A stretch of 64,000 bases of DNA from assembly GCF_000260415.1 (NCBI RefSeq), contig NZ_BACP01000057.1:62001-126000 (forward strand), given 5' to 3'. Source of the stretch: Liquorilactobacillus mali KCTC 3596 = DSM 20444 (GTDB taxonomy: Bacteria; Bacillota; Bacilli; Lactobacillales; Lactobacillaceae). The position numbers and the translations under genes are program-made. Positions 9,162 through 17,818 of the stretch are shown here, in pieces. Numbering within the stretch: position 1 is the stretch's first letter; every line of letters begins with the position of its first letter. The notes beneath the pieces are model-generated. The model did no database searches and was not told where the DNA came from. It saw nothing but the letters and a program-made list of their open reading frames with translations.

Positions 9162-9190
9162 TTGTAATTAAGTTAATTTATTACTATGAT
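9162..9190 (+). promoter_or_regulatory. Promoter of the gamma-glutamyl operon
   Basis: TTGTAA (9162-9167) and TATGAT (9185-9190) with the ideal 17-base spacer, about 40 bases before the first gene of the operon. Confidence 0.6.
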
Positions 9191-9231
9191 ATGATAAGTA
9201 ACGCTCACTTATAGAAAGGATGATACCACTT

Positions 9232-9975
9232 ATGAAACCAATTATTGGAATGCCCAGCGATCAATTAATTGAAACAAACCCACGAATGCCTGGAGATTAT
9301 TTGGCATATGCTCCACATGATGTAAAGGAAGCAATTTATGCGGCAGGTGGTATCCCAATCATCTTGCCATTTCCTGAAAAGTTTGACGATGTTGAAGACT
9401 CAATTCAAGATATAGTTGCAATGATTGATGGGCTAATGCTTCCGGGTGGACCAGATGTTGATCCATTGTTTTATGGTGAAGAACCTATTCCAGAAATTGG
9501 AATGACTATTGGAATAGAGGACAAATTTGAAATTGCATTAATAAAAGAGGCAATAAGAGTTGGGAAACCAATATTGGGAATTTGCCGTGGAATTCAGGTT
9601 TTAAACGTTGCTCTGGGAGGAACGCTTTATCAGGATTTAGAAGCACAAAATCCCAATGTGAAAATCCAACATGCTCAAGCAACCTTAGGTCATTTCAAAA
9701 CACATCATGTTAAAATTGAGGAAAATTCGCGACTAAGTAGCTTATTAGGGGATAATTCTTTGGTTAATTCAAGACATCATCAAGCAATCAAACAAGTTGC
9801 AGAAGGCTTGACGGTAGCTGCAATATCTCCTGATGGGATAGTTGAGGCAGTTGAATCAGAAAATAGTAATCAGATTCTTGCCGTCCAGTGGCATCCAGAG
9901 AACTTGTGGCAAAATGATAAAGAACAATTCAAGTTGTTCACAGACTTTGTAGAGCGGTCAGTCATCAAAAAATAG
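9232..9975 (+). CDS. PuuD-like gamma-glutamyl hydrolase (class I amidotransferase fold, peptidase C26)
   Basis: Hydrolyses a gamma-glutamyl amide; E. coli PuuD acts on gamma-glutamyl-GABA in putrescine degradation. The nucleophile elbow GICRGIQ (about residue 120) and the catalytic His/Glu motif WHPEN (about 221) are present, as is the typical DGLMLPGGPDVDP oxyanion region. ATG 9232 is preferred to ATG 9220, which lies directly on the AAAGG ribosome site, giving 247 residues. Ten bases separate it from a glutamine-synthetase-like ligase, which suggests the pair makes and breaks gamma-glutamyl bonds in one pathway. The true substrate is open. Confidence 0.87.
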   Translation: MKPIIGMPSDQLIETNPRMPGDYLAYAPHDVKEAIYAAGGIPIILPFPEKFDDVEDSIQDIVAMIDGLMLPGGPDVDPLFYGEEPIPEIGMTIGIEDKFEIALIKEAIRVGKPILGICRGIQVLNVALGGTLYQDLEAQNPNVKIQHAQATLGHFKTHHVKIEENSRLSSLLGDNSLVNSRHHQAIKQVAEGLTVAAISPDGIVEAVESENSNQILAVQWHPENLWQNDKEQFKLFTDFVERSVIKK

Positions 9976-9985
9976 AGGCAAGAAT

Positions 9986-11341
9986 ATGCTAGAAGAAAAT
10001 ATTAAAAATATAATCGATCGTTTAGATGAACAGGGAATTGAGCTTCTAGAATTTATTTATGTAGATTATACCGGCATTCCTCGTGGAAAGACGATGTTTT
10101 TTTCTGAAGTGGGGAATCATTTGAGTGCTGGCATGGGAATTACAAAGGCAATGCCAGCTTCGACAATGCGTGATGAAATTGTTTCTGTTGCTGGCATGAA
10201 TGCAGTTGGAGAATATCGACTAGTTCCAGATTTGAAGTCACTTCGGACATTGCCATATGCGCCAACTGTTGCGACAATGATGTGCGATTACAGGGATCAA
10301 GACAATCAAAAAATGGAATTTGATCCACGTGTTTCCTTACAAGCAGTTGTTGCCGAATATAAAGAGCTTGGTTTTGAGATAAAAATGACATACGAAAGTG
10401 AATTTACCTTGTATCAAAGAAAGCCAGATAATTCGTTGGAGCCTTACAACCCTAAGATTTGTTTTGCAGCTGAAGCAATGGACAATGCGTATCATTTTCT
10501 GCCAAAACTTATTAAAAACCTGCGCGAAATTGGAATAAATCCGGTTGAGTATTATCCAGAGGCGGGGGCAGGGCAGCATGAGTTGCCGATTGCTCCAACC
10601 GATCCGCTCACTGCTGGCGATAATGAGATCAGATTAAAAAGAGTTATAAAAGAATTTTTTGCAGCCACTGAATTGTATGCAACATTTGCTCCCAAGCCGA
10701 ATTTGAATTCAGCTTCTAATGGTGCTCATATTCATATGTCACTATGGAAGGATGGGACGAATGTCCTTTATGATAAGGATGATCAATTGGAATTAAGTCA
10801 AGTTGGTTATTATTTTGTTGCCGGGCTATTACGACACATTAATGCGCTGCTTGCGCTCACTTGTCCAACAGTTAATTCTTATCAAAGATTGCAGCCGGGT
10901 CACTGGAGTTCTGCTTATGCAACATTTGGTAAAGACAATAGAGAAGCAGCAATTAGAATTCCGTCAACTTTTAGGGGCGACAGGTCCAATTCAATGAATA
11001 TTGAACTAAAAGCAAGTGATGCAACTGCTAATCCTTATATGGCACTTGCTGGGATTCTGAGCGCAGGCTTAGATGGAATTAAGAATAAAAACACACCTTT
11101 GACACCGATTGATGTGGTTCCAGAAACATTGACAGAAGATGAAAGAAAAGAAAAGAAAATCAGTCGTTTGCCGCAGTCTTTAAGTGAGGCACTTGCTGCG
11201 CTAAAAGAAGATTCCGTATTGCTCAAAACTTTCTCAAATGTTGGGATTGAAACATATGCCAAAGTCAAAGAGACTGATATTGCTTATTTTGAAGGAAAGA
11301 CTGCTGCAGAAATAGCAGCAGCACATCGTGATGTATATTAG
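9986..11341 (+). CDS. Glutamine-synthetase-like gamma-glutamyl-amine ligase
   Basis: A 451-residue protein of the glutamine synthetase superfamily. Metal and ATP-site motifs are visible: ESEFTLY (about 137), GAGQHELP (about 194), NGAHIHMS (about 245), NREAAIRIP (about 319) and SDATANPY (about 345-352). In the E-x-R-x-x-D-x-x-x-N-P-Y motif the Arg is Lys (ELKASDATANPY), a departure from housekeeping GlnA. The neighbours (PuuD-like hydrolase before, FluG-type amidohydrolase after, amine permease next) argue for a PuuA- or FluG-like enzyme that joins glutamate to an amine rather than ammonia. A housekeeping GlnA would normally sit with glnR, which is absent. Confidence 0.85.
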   Translation: MLEENIKNIIDRLDEQGIELLEFIYVDYTGIPRGKTMFFSEVGNHLSAGMGITKAMPASTMRDEIVSVAGMNAVGEYRLVPDLKSLRTLPYAPTVATMMCDYRDQDNQKMEFDPRVSLQAVVAEYKELGFEIKMTYESEFTLYQRKPDNSLEPYNPKICFAAEAMDNAYHFLPKLIKNLREIGINPVEYYPEAGAGQHELPIAPTDPLTAGDNEIRLKRVIKEFFAATELYATFAPKPNLNSASNGAHIHMSLWKDGTNVLYDKDDQLELSQVGYYFVAGLLRHINALLALTCPTVNSYQRLQPGHWSSAYATFGKDNREAAIRIPSTFRGDRSNSMNIELKASDATANPYMALAGILSAGLDGIKNKNTPLTPIDVVPETLTEDERKEKKISRLPQSLSEALAALKEDSVLLKTFSNVGIETYAKVKETDIAYFEGKTAAEIAAAHRDVY

Positions 11342-11349
11342 GAGGAAAA

Positions 11350-12486
11350 ATGGATTTAGCAGAGTTTATTCAATCAATGCCGCTTCTAGACCATCATTGC
11401 CACTATTTAATAAGTGCGGATGTTAAAGACAGAGAAGAAAGGTTAGCTCAAGTTTCGACTGAAGCTGATAATAACTATCCCATTGAAGATACTAAAAATA
11501 GGTTAGCTTGGTGGTCATTTAAGGAAGAAGCAAAGAATTTTTACAAAAAAGACGATCAGAATTTCTTACAGCCCTTTACACGGCAGGAATATATAGAATA
11601 TAATCACTCTATTTTTAAACGTTATAATTATCAAATGCTTTTAATTGATACAGGTTTTGTTCCAGCTAATCCCATAACGAGTATCACGGAAACACAGGAA
11701 ATAACAGGTGTCACAGTTCGGACGATTTATCGAATAGAAACGCATGCAGAGACATGGATGCAAAAAGAGGCTGACTTTGAAACATGGTGGAAAGCACTGG
11801 AAAACGATGTGGCAAGTGCTAAGGAAAATGGCTTCGTAGGCTTTAAATCGATTGCAGCATATCGTTTTGGACTCAGGCTTAAAAAAGTAACCATAGAAAA
11901 TGCAAGGGAGGCTTTTACTAACTGGAAAGAATCTGGAAGCACACGCTTGACCGATGCAGTGCTTATCTGTTTTATTTTATGGAACCTTGCACCCATTTTA
12001 GTCGAGCAAAAAATGCCTTTACAATTTCATGTGGGGTACGGTGATGCTGATACAGATATGTTTGAAGGAAATCCATTATTGATGCGTCCTTTTTTGAATG
12101 AATGGAGTGTGAAAGGACTAATAGTTGTTTTGTTACACTGTTATCCATATCATCGTGAGGCAGGCTATCTTGCCAGTGTATTTCCAAACTTATATTTTGA
12201 TACTTCTTTGATTAATCCGTTGGGCACTGCCTCAGTCGAAAGTGTTTTGGATGAGGCACTTGAGTTAGCACCCTATTCGCGTTACTTATTTGCATCAGAT
12301 GCAAGTACCTACCCTGAGATGTATGGTGTTGCAGCTAGAAGATTCAAAGAAGCGTTAAGTCAACATTTTGCTAAGTTGAGAAATATTCCGGTTGAACAAA
12401 AAGAACAATGGATCAGAATGATCTGCTATCAAACAAGTACTAATTTATATTTGAAAGCGAGAAACGACAGGAAAAATGAAAAATAA
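11350..12486 (+). CDS. FluG/NodGS-type amidohydrolase
   Basis: A 378-residue metal-dependent amidohydrolase. Metal ligands appear as HHCH (about residues 15-18), the GFKSIAAYR strand, FHVGYGDAD, HCYPYHREAGY (about 263) and SDAS (about 317). In fungal FluG and plant NodGS this domain is fused to a glutamine-synthetase domain; here it is the gene directly after the GS-like gene, nine bases away with an AGGAGG site. This supports a joint role, probably hydrolysing a related amide or gamma-glutamyl product. Its last eleven bases overlap the permease start, so translation is coupled. The substrate is unknown. Confidence 0.82.
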   Translation: MDLAEFIQSMPLLDHHCHYLISADVKDREERLAQVSTEADNNYPIEDTKNRLAWWSFKEEAKNFYKKDDQNFLQPFTRQEYIEYNHSIFKRYNYQMLLIDTGFVPANPITSITETQEITGVTVRTIYRIETHAETWMQKEADFETWWKALENDVASAKENGFVGFKSIAAYRFGLRLKKVTIENAREAFTNWKESGSTRLTDAVLICFILWNLAPILVEQKMPLQFHVGYGDADTDMFEGNPLLMRPFLNEWSVKGLIVVLLHCYPYHREAGYLASVFPNLYFDTSLINPLGTASVESVLDEALELAPYSRYLFASDASTYPEMYGVAARRFKEALSQHFAKLRNIPVEQKEQWIRMICYQTSTNLYLKARNDRKNEK

Positions 12487-13798
12487 AAAACTATCACTAC
12501 TGGAAGTATTGGGATTATCAGTAGCTATGTTAGCACCAACTGGGGCAATGGCATTCAATACGGCCGGAGCAGTAGCAAATTCAGGAGTTGTTGCACCACT
12601 TGGATTTCTGCTGGCAGGCTTGGGAATATTATTTGTTGGTATTTCTTTTGTCACATTAGGAAGAAACATCAATGGTGAGGGATCAGCGTATGCATATAAT
12701 GCTAAAGCCTTAGGAGAAAAAACTGGATTTATTTCTGGCTGGCTGCTTGTCTTAACATACGTGACATTTGCATTTAGCAGTTCAGCGGTAGTTGGTAATT
12801 TTTTGGATGTTTTTTTCAAGCATTTTAATATTAATCTTCCGGTTTACCTATATGTTATTGCTGTTTTGCTAATTGGCGGTGCCTTAAGTCATCTAGGAAT
12901 TGAATTCTCTACAAAATTTGCAATTATTTTGGAATTATTTGCTGTGGGTGCACTGATTGTTTTGACGGTGGCAATATTAATCCAAGGCGGTGATGCTGGA
13001 ATTACAGCAAGACCTCTAAATCCGGCAAATGGGACATTTTCTGGAATTGGAGCAGGGATGATTTTTGCCCTAATGTCATTTGCGGGTTTCGAAGGTGCAG
13101 CAACAATTGCACCAAGAGCAAAGAAACCAGCTAAGGCAATTACCGTTGCAATCTTTGGATCTGTTGCTTTCGCAATGATTTTCTATTTTATTGTCAGTTA
13201 CACAGAGATTATTGGTTTTGGAACTGCTAATATTGCAAAAATGCAGAATTCATCAGCCCCATTGAATTACTTATCGGTAAGATATGTAGGTACATGGATG
13301 GCTATTTTTATTGATTTTGCTTCTGTTACGAGTTATTTTGCCTGTTATTTTGGTGCTTTGAATGCTGGGGCCTTCATGATTCAAGCACTATCAAAAGAGG
13401 GTTATCTGATGCCTTGGATGAGTGAGCTAAAAGGAGCGAAGAAAACACCGGTTCATGCACTTGATTTGATAACGGTACTTTCCTTGATTTTTTATGCCGT
13501 AATTGGAATTGGCATGGGAGTTAGTGCAGGAGATTACTATAATTATTTGGGAACGATCGGTGTGATTGCCTTGTTATTGGTGTATGTTTTGGTAAGTGTT
13601 GGTACAATTGCATTTTTTCGGAAGAAAAGTAAAAATAATATCTTATTTCTGATTGTACCTATCATCGCAATTCTAGTGATGGTTTTCCCAATTTATAGTA
13701 ACTTGTGGCCAATCCCAGCATGGCCGATGAATACATTCCCCTATATTGTCTTTATTTGGCTGCTAATAGGTATTTTTATACCGAAGAAGAAAGTCTAA
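12476..13798 (+). CDS. APC-family amino acid/amine permease
   Basis: A 440-residue integral membrane protein with about twelve helices. The N-terminal SLLEVLGLSVAMLAPTGAM is the typical TM1 of APC transporters, and GFEGAATIAPRAKKP is the conserved TM6-loop region. It starts inside the end of the amidohydrolase gene behind ACAGGAAA, so it is cotranslated with the gamma-glutamyl enzymes and most likely imports their substrate (an amine, polyamine or amino acid). A terminator follows. PuuP or an ethanolamine-type permease would be functional analogues. Confidence 0.88.
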   Translation: MKNKKLSLLEVLGLSVAMLAPTGAMAFNTAGAVANSGVVAPLGFLLAGLGILFVGISFVTLGRNINGEGSAYAYNAKALGEKTGFISGWLLVLTYVTFAFSSSAVVGNFLDVFFKHFNINLPVYLYVIAVLLIGGALSHLGIEFSTKFAIILELFAVGALIVLTVAILIQGGDAGITARPLNPANGTFSGIGAGMIFALMSFAGFEGAATIAPRAKKPAKAITVAIFGSVAFAMIFYFIVSYTEIIGFGTANIAKMQNSSAPLNYLSVRYVGTWMAIFIDFASVTSYFACYFGALNAGAFMIQALSKEGYLMPWMSELKGAKKTPVHALDLITVLSLIFYAVIGIGMGVSAGDYYNYLGTIGVIALLLVYVLVSVGTIAFFRKKSKNNILFLIVPIIAILVMVFPIYSNLWPIPAWPMNTFPYIVFIWLLIGIFIPKKKV

Positions 13799-13818
13799 CA
13801 TTTTAAATATGTTAGTAT

Positions 13819-13872
13819 AAGTGAAGCAAGTTGATACATCTTTGAGATGAACAATTTACTTCACTTTTTTTG
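13819..13872 (+). terminator. Terminator of the gamma-glutamyl operon
   Basis: AAGTGAAG (13819-13826) pairs with CTTCACTT (13859-13866), with a long loop and a T run after it. Confidence 0.75.
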
Positions 13873-14015
13873 TATGGAAGTAAATTTGAGAGAACTTATT
13901 TATCTTGTCTGATTCAGCAAAAACTTTTTTTAAAAACTAAAATATTATATAACTGCTAAATATGATAGGCTTTAAGTATAAAAAGAGAATGGAATTTAAG
14001 AGGAGGGTGTACTTA

Positions 14016-14921
14016 ATGAAGATAGGGGTAATAGGATTAGGCAATATTGCACAAAAAGCTTATTTGCCAACATATTCAAAAATAAGAGATCAAGCCGATT
14101 TTATTTTTGCAACACGAAACGAAGAAGTTCGAAATAAACTAATAAAGCAGTATAATCTGGAAAAAACTGTTAAATCTATTGATGAGCTTATTGCACAAAA
14201 TATTGATGCCTGCTTTATTCACAGTGCAACGGCTGCTCATTACGAGCTTGCTAAAAAGTGCTTGGAAAATGGAATTCATGTGTTTATAGATAAACCAGCC
14301 AGCGAAAACTTGAAACAAGTTAAAGAGTTGCAGCTGCTGGCGTTGAACAAATCAAAAATATTAATGATTGGTTTTAATAGGCGCTTTGCTCCAATGGTCA
14401 ATAGGCTAAAAAAAATCAAAAATAAAAGAATTATTTCACTGCAAAAGAATCGTGTTAATGCAATTAATGATACAAAGTTTGTGATTTACGATCTTTTTAT
14501 TCATCTTGTTGATACAGCTGTTTATATGCTTGATGATAAGATCATCAAGAGTGATAGTAAGCTGATTCAAACTGATGGGAAACTAGAGATGATTACAGTA
14601 ACAATGGAGACCGCGAAAACACTTGTTAATCTGACAATGGATTTGAATAGTGGCTCCAATCAAGAATTATATGAAGTGACAAGTAGAACTGGAACTTATG
14701 TATTGGAAAATCTTGCAAAATTAAAGATATATCAAGAAAATAGTACCAAAACACTTTCTTTTGATGACTGGGATAATCCACTCTATGTTAGAGGTTTTGA
14801 ACAAATGGTATCTAACTTCATAACATCGGTCAAAATAACAACGTCAAGTGATTTGAGACAAAGAAATGTTTATCTAAGTCATAAAATCTGTGACGAAATA
14901 ATAAATAAAATTCAGCAATAA
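14016..14921 (+). CDS. Gfo/Idh/MocA-family oxidoreductase
   Basis: An NAD(P)-dependent oxidoreductase of 301 residues. ATG 14016 is chosen because an AGAGGAGGG site lies 10 bases before it; upstream in-frame ATGs lack such a site. The Rossmann motif KIGVIGLGNIAQKAYLP is at the N-terminus, and DKPASEN (about 94) corresponds to the family's EKP motif. The GNIAQKAYLP form is typical of the MviM/YceM subgroup, whose substrate is uncertain (sugar or cyclitol derivatives in relatives). It is nine bases ahead of the DUF2207 protein but shares no obvious pathway with it. Confidence 0.85.
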   Translation: MKIGVIGLGNIAQKAYLPTYSKIRDQADFIFATRNEEVRNKLIKQYNLEKTVKSIDELIAQNIDACFIHSATAAHYELAKKCLENGIHVFIDKPASENLKQVKELQLLALNKSKILMIGFNRRFAPMVNRLKKIKNKRIISLQKNRVNAINDTKFVIYDLFIHLVDTAVYMLDDKIIKSDSKLIQTDGKLEMITVTMETAKTLVNLTMDLNSGSNQELYEVTSRTGTYVLENLAKLKIYQENSTKTLSFDDWDNPLYVRGFEQMVSNFITSVKITTSSDLRQRNVYLSHKICDEIINKIQQ

Positions 14922-14945
14922 AAAATACATTTGGGGGAGATTCTA

Positions 14946-16766
14946 CTGAATACACGAAAAGATACAGGGAGAATATATGGGAAAGTACTGATAACGGTTT
15001 TGGTTTTTGCTATAGCAGTTATAATGGGGTTCATTAATGCTAATGCTGATAGTTATGATATTGAAAACTATGATGTGAATGCGGCTGTTCAAAAGGATGG
15101 CAGTGTTTGGTTAACACAAAAGATAAAGTATGATTTTGACGGCTCTTTTCATGGTGTCTACTATAATCAGGATATTAAGGGAATTGGTGGTGTTTCTGAT
15201 GTTAGTGTTGAGACAATTGAGGATGGTAATGTAGAAAAAATTCCATTATCTGATGAGAAAACCAATAATACTTTTTCTCAGATGAAGTCGACCAACCAAT
15301 TAAAATTGAAGGTCTATCACAGTGTCGAGGACAAGGAAGTGACCTTTGTTTATCGTTATTTGTTACATGGTGTAATTAAAAATTATAAGGATACAGCTGA
15401 ATTGAACTGGAAAATAATCGGAAACCAGTGGGATGTTGCACTCAATAATGTCAAAATCAATATTGAACTGCCTCAAAAAAATATTACAAGACTGCAGGCG
15501 TGGACACACGGTGATTTAAGCGGCAAGACGACGGTAAGCAAAAAGCAAGGAACTGTAGAAATATCCTTGAAAAGGAATCCCGCTAATACTTTTGTTGAGA
15601 GTCATATTGTTTTTCCAGTGAATGTGACGGCATTAAATCAAAATACTAGTGAGCAAAATGCTTTAAAGTCTATCCAAAGAAAAGAACGTGCATTAGCTTT
15701 AGAAGCAAATGAAAAAAGGAAACGTGAAGAACATAATAAAGTATTTTTTAAAGGGATTATGTTCATTCTTATGATTAGCGTAATTGCTTTATGGTTTTTG
15801 TGGAGTTATATGAATCCAGGAAATAAGAGTGAAAAGAAGCGTCCAATTGTTCATTCGTATGAAATTCCAGAGCCTTCGTCTGAAGTTACTCAAGTCATAT
15901 ATAAGAATAAGAAGCCTGATACTAATGCTTTTAGCGCATTTATATTGGAACTGGCAGCTAATCATCAAATCGAAGTAAAAGAATTAGGTGAAAAGAAGAA
16001 GGATTTTAATATTATTTTGAAAGATTCTACGCTCATTCGTGACTATAGTATCTTCAAGGAAATGTTTAATACCGTGGGAGATGGAACTCAATTCACATTG
16101 TCCGAATTAAAGAAATTTGGGAAAAAAGGAATTGAGGGAAAGGCACTTTTTACTGCATACTCGCTATGGCAGAAAAAGGTTGTAAAAGCCGCAAATAAAA
16201 CGAGATATAAGGATAATCAGAATATAAGTTTAAGAAAGAAAGCTTTGGCATGGTTGATGGCAGTGACAGTAGTGGCCGGTGGTACATTATTTCTATTTGC
16301 AAACAACTTCCTTATGTGTGGATTATTGGTGATACTGTATATTGTGTTTTTATTTTCCTGTATTCACTATTATCGCTCGCATTCTTTATATTCTGAAAAA
16401 GGACAAGAATTAAAATACCAAATTATGTGCTTTAGAAAAATGCTTGATGATATCGGAAATTTTGATATGAAAAAAGTTGGAGATTTAGTATTGTGGGAAC
16501 AAATATTACCATATGCAGTCTCATTAGGGTTAGCAAGTAAAGTAATAGCTGCACTAAGAATTAATTTTGATGCAACCGAACTTTCTACGATGGGAGTTTA
16601 TTATCCGCTTTTGATTGGTGGAAATTGGAACTTTAACGATGCATTAACAACAAGTTTAGGTTCTGCAATTACCAATTATAATAGCTCTGCTAGCGGTGGC
16701 TCTGGTGGGTTCAGTGGAGGTTCATCCGGTGGCTTTGGCGGAGGATCCGGTGGAGGAGCCTTCTAA
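14946..16766 (+). CDS. DUF2207 (YciQ-like) membrane protein with Gly/Ser-rich tail
   Basis: A protein of about 606 residues: an N-terminal membrane helix or signal anchor (VLITVLVFAIAVIMGF), an extracellular DUF2207 domain (about 30-240), a membrane helix (about 255-280), a cytoplasmic part, two further helices (about 435-480), and a C-terminus of repeated GGS/GGF units, as in YciQ proteins. The function of the family is unknown. The TTG at 14931 lies inside the TTGGGGGAGA ribosome site, so the usable start is probably the CTG at 14946, five bases after that site. This is a rare start codon. Confidence 0.8.
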   Translation: MNTRKDTGRIYGKVLITVLVFAIAVIMGFINANADSYDIENYDVNAAVQKDGSVWLTQKIKYDFDGSFHGVYYNQDIKGIGGVSDVSVETIEDGNVEKIPLSDEKTNNTFSQMKSTNQLKLKVYHSVEDKEVTFVYRYLLHGVIKNYKDTAELNWKIIGNQWDVALNNVKINIELPQKNITRLQAWTHGDLSGKTTVSKKQGTVEISLKRNPANTFVESHIVFPVNVTALNQNTSEQNALKSIQRKERALALEANEKRKREEHNKVFFKGIMFILMISVIALWFLWSYMNPGNKSEKKRPIVHSYEIPEPSSEVTQVIYKNKKPDTNAFSAFILELAANHQIEVKELGEKKKDFNIILKDSTLIRDYSIFKEMFNTVGDGTQFTLSELKKFGKKGIEGKALFTAYSLWQKKVVKAANKTRYKDNQNISLRKKALAWLMAVTVVAGGTLFLFANNFLMCGLLVILYIVFLFSCIHYYRSHSLYSEKGQELKYQIMCFRKMLDDIGNFDMKKVGDLVLWEQILPYAVSLGLASKVIAALRINFDATELSTMGVYYPLLIGGNWNFNDALTTSLGSAITNYNSSASGGSGGFSGGSSGGFGGGSGGGAF

Positions 16767-16848
16767 ATTATAAATAAATCTGGGGTAGTACAAGTTTCTG
16801 TAGTACAATTACACAGGTACCACTATTAATTTTTAGTTGAGGTCTACT

Positions 16849-17265
16849 ATGAATAAGTTAATTGAGCTTTTTGAAAAATATAAACAAGTTATTGCTTATC
16901 TTTTTTGGGGCGGAACAACAACTGTAGTCAACATTGGAATATTTGAGCTCTGGCATTTACAAGGCTTAAATTATCAAATTGGGAATGTGATCGCATGGTT
17001 TGTCTCAGTTCTTGTTGCATATATTTCCAATAAATTATGGGTATTTAAGACACCATTTGGAAGTTTTAAGGAAGTATCACGTGAATCAAGTTCGTTTTTT
17101 TTCTATAGATCAATAACATTATTAATGGATATTGTGATTACTTGGGTGGGGATTTCATTATTAGGATGGAACTCACTTTTGGTCAAGATAATTGATAATG
17201 TTATTGTTGTCGTTGCTAATTATTTCTTTAGCAAGTGGTATATTTTTAAAAAAACCATTCATTAA
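16849..17265 (+). CDS. GtrA-family membrane protein
   Basis: A 138-residue protein with four predicted membrane helices. The opening IAYLFWGGTTTVVNIGIFEL and the SNKLWVFKTPF segment are the standard GtrA pattern. GtrA proteins help move polyprenyl-phosphate-linked sugars across the membrane during cell-wall or teichoic-acid glycosylation. ATG 16849 follows TTGAGG by six bases, so it is preferred to the TTG at 16837. No partner glycosyltransferase is adjacent. A strong terminator follows. Confidence 0.88.
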   Translation: MNKLIELFEKYKQVIAYLFWGGTTTVVNIGIFELWHLQGLNYQIGNVIAWFVSVLVAYISNKLWVFKTPFGSFKEVSRESSSFFFYRSITLLMDIVITWVGISLLGWNSLLVKIIDNVIVVVANYFFSKWYIFKKTIH

Positions 17266-17325
17266 TTTTTTCTATATTATGATTCTTTTACAGTTTGAAT
17301 GCATGTGAATAGCTCAAGAATATCT

Positions 17326-17362
17326 AAAAGGCCGTGACGGATTTATGTCATGGCCTTTTTTT
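17326..17362 (+). terminator. Rho-independent terminator after the GtrA gene
   Basis: AAAAGGCCGTGAC pairs with GTCATGGCCTTTT around a seven-base loop, ending in T7. One of the clearest terminators in the window. Confidence 0.92.
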
Positions 17363-17513
17363 GCAAGGTTTGATATAAGAAAATGAATTAAGAAATTTTT
17401 GGATATATGATGTCTCAACAATTCAAGAACATCAATGATAATTGGCTTGAGATTAGTTAAAAAATAATTTTGAGAGATGAAGATGTTAGAAGTAGAGGAA
17501 ACACCAAGTGTCA

Positions 17514-17550
17514 TTTTTTCTATTCATTTTCTAATGAATAATAGAAAAAA
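17514..17550. repeat. AT-rich inverted repeat in a gene-free gap
   Basis: TTTTTTCTATTCATT pairs with AATGAATAATAGAAAAAA with one bulged base. It lies within the 553-base gap 17266-17818. That gap otherwise holds the GtrA terminator, a palindrome at 17707 and the promoter at 17760; I see no supported gene in it. Confidence 0.4.
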
Positions 17551-17706
17551 GTGGTTGATAAAGATAAGTATATAATGAAAATTTATTTTGAAAGAAAATA
17601 AAAATCCAATAATACTTTTTATTATAAATAAATAAGTAAGCGGTTCCATTTTTAATAATCCCTATTTAAAGGTATTTTATAGTGGATACAAAGGGCGAAA
17701 ACGCAT

Positions 17707-17722
17707 AAAAAAGTACTTTTTT
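17707..17722. promoter_or_regulatory. 16-base perfect palindrome upstream of the RocB-like operon
   Basis: AAAAAAGTACTTTTTT is a perfect palindrome 38 bases upstream of the -35 box of the operon. Position and symmetry fit an operator for a dimeric regulator. No regulator gene is adjacent. Confidence 0.4.
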
Positions 17723-17759
17723 GGAATGAAAAGTATTAATAAATCTGATGTGATGTTTA

Positions 17760-17788
17760 TTGACGTAAAGAAATATATAAATTATAAT
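17760..17788 (+). promoter_or_regulatory. Consensus promoter of the RocB-like operon
   Basis: TTGACG (17760-17765) and TATAAT (17783-17788) with a 17-base spacer, ending 30 bases before the ATG at 17819. A near-consensus housekeeping sigma factor promoter, so the cluster would be strongly expressed unless repressed. Confidence 0.85.
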
Positions 17789-17818
17789 TCGATTAAATTA
17801 AGAGAATGAAGTGATAAG

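Noticed and set aside
17314-17514. 66-codon minus-strand ORF in the 17.3-17.8 kb gap
   Set aside because: It runs through a strong terminator stem, has no ribosome site and has low-complexity hydrophobic composition.
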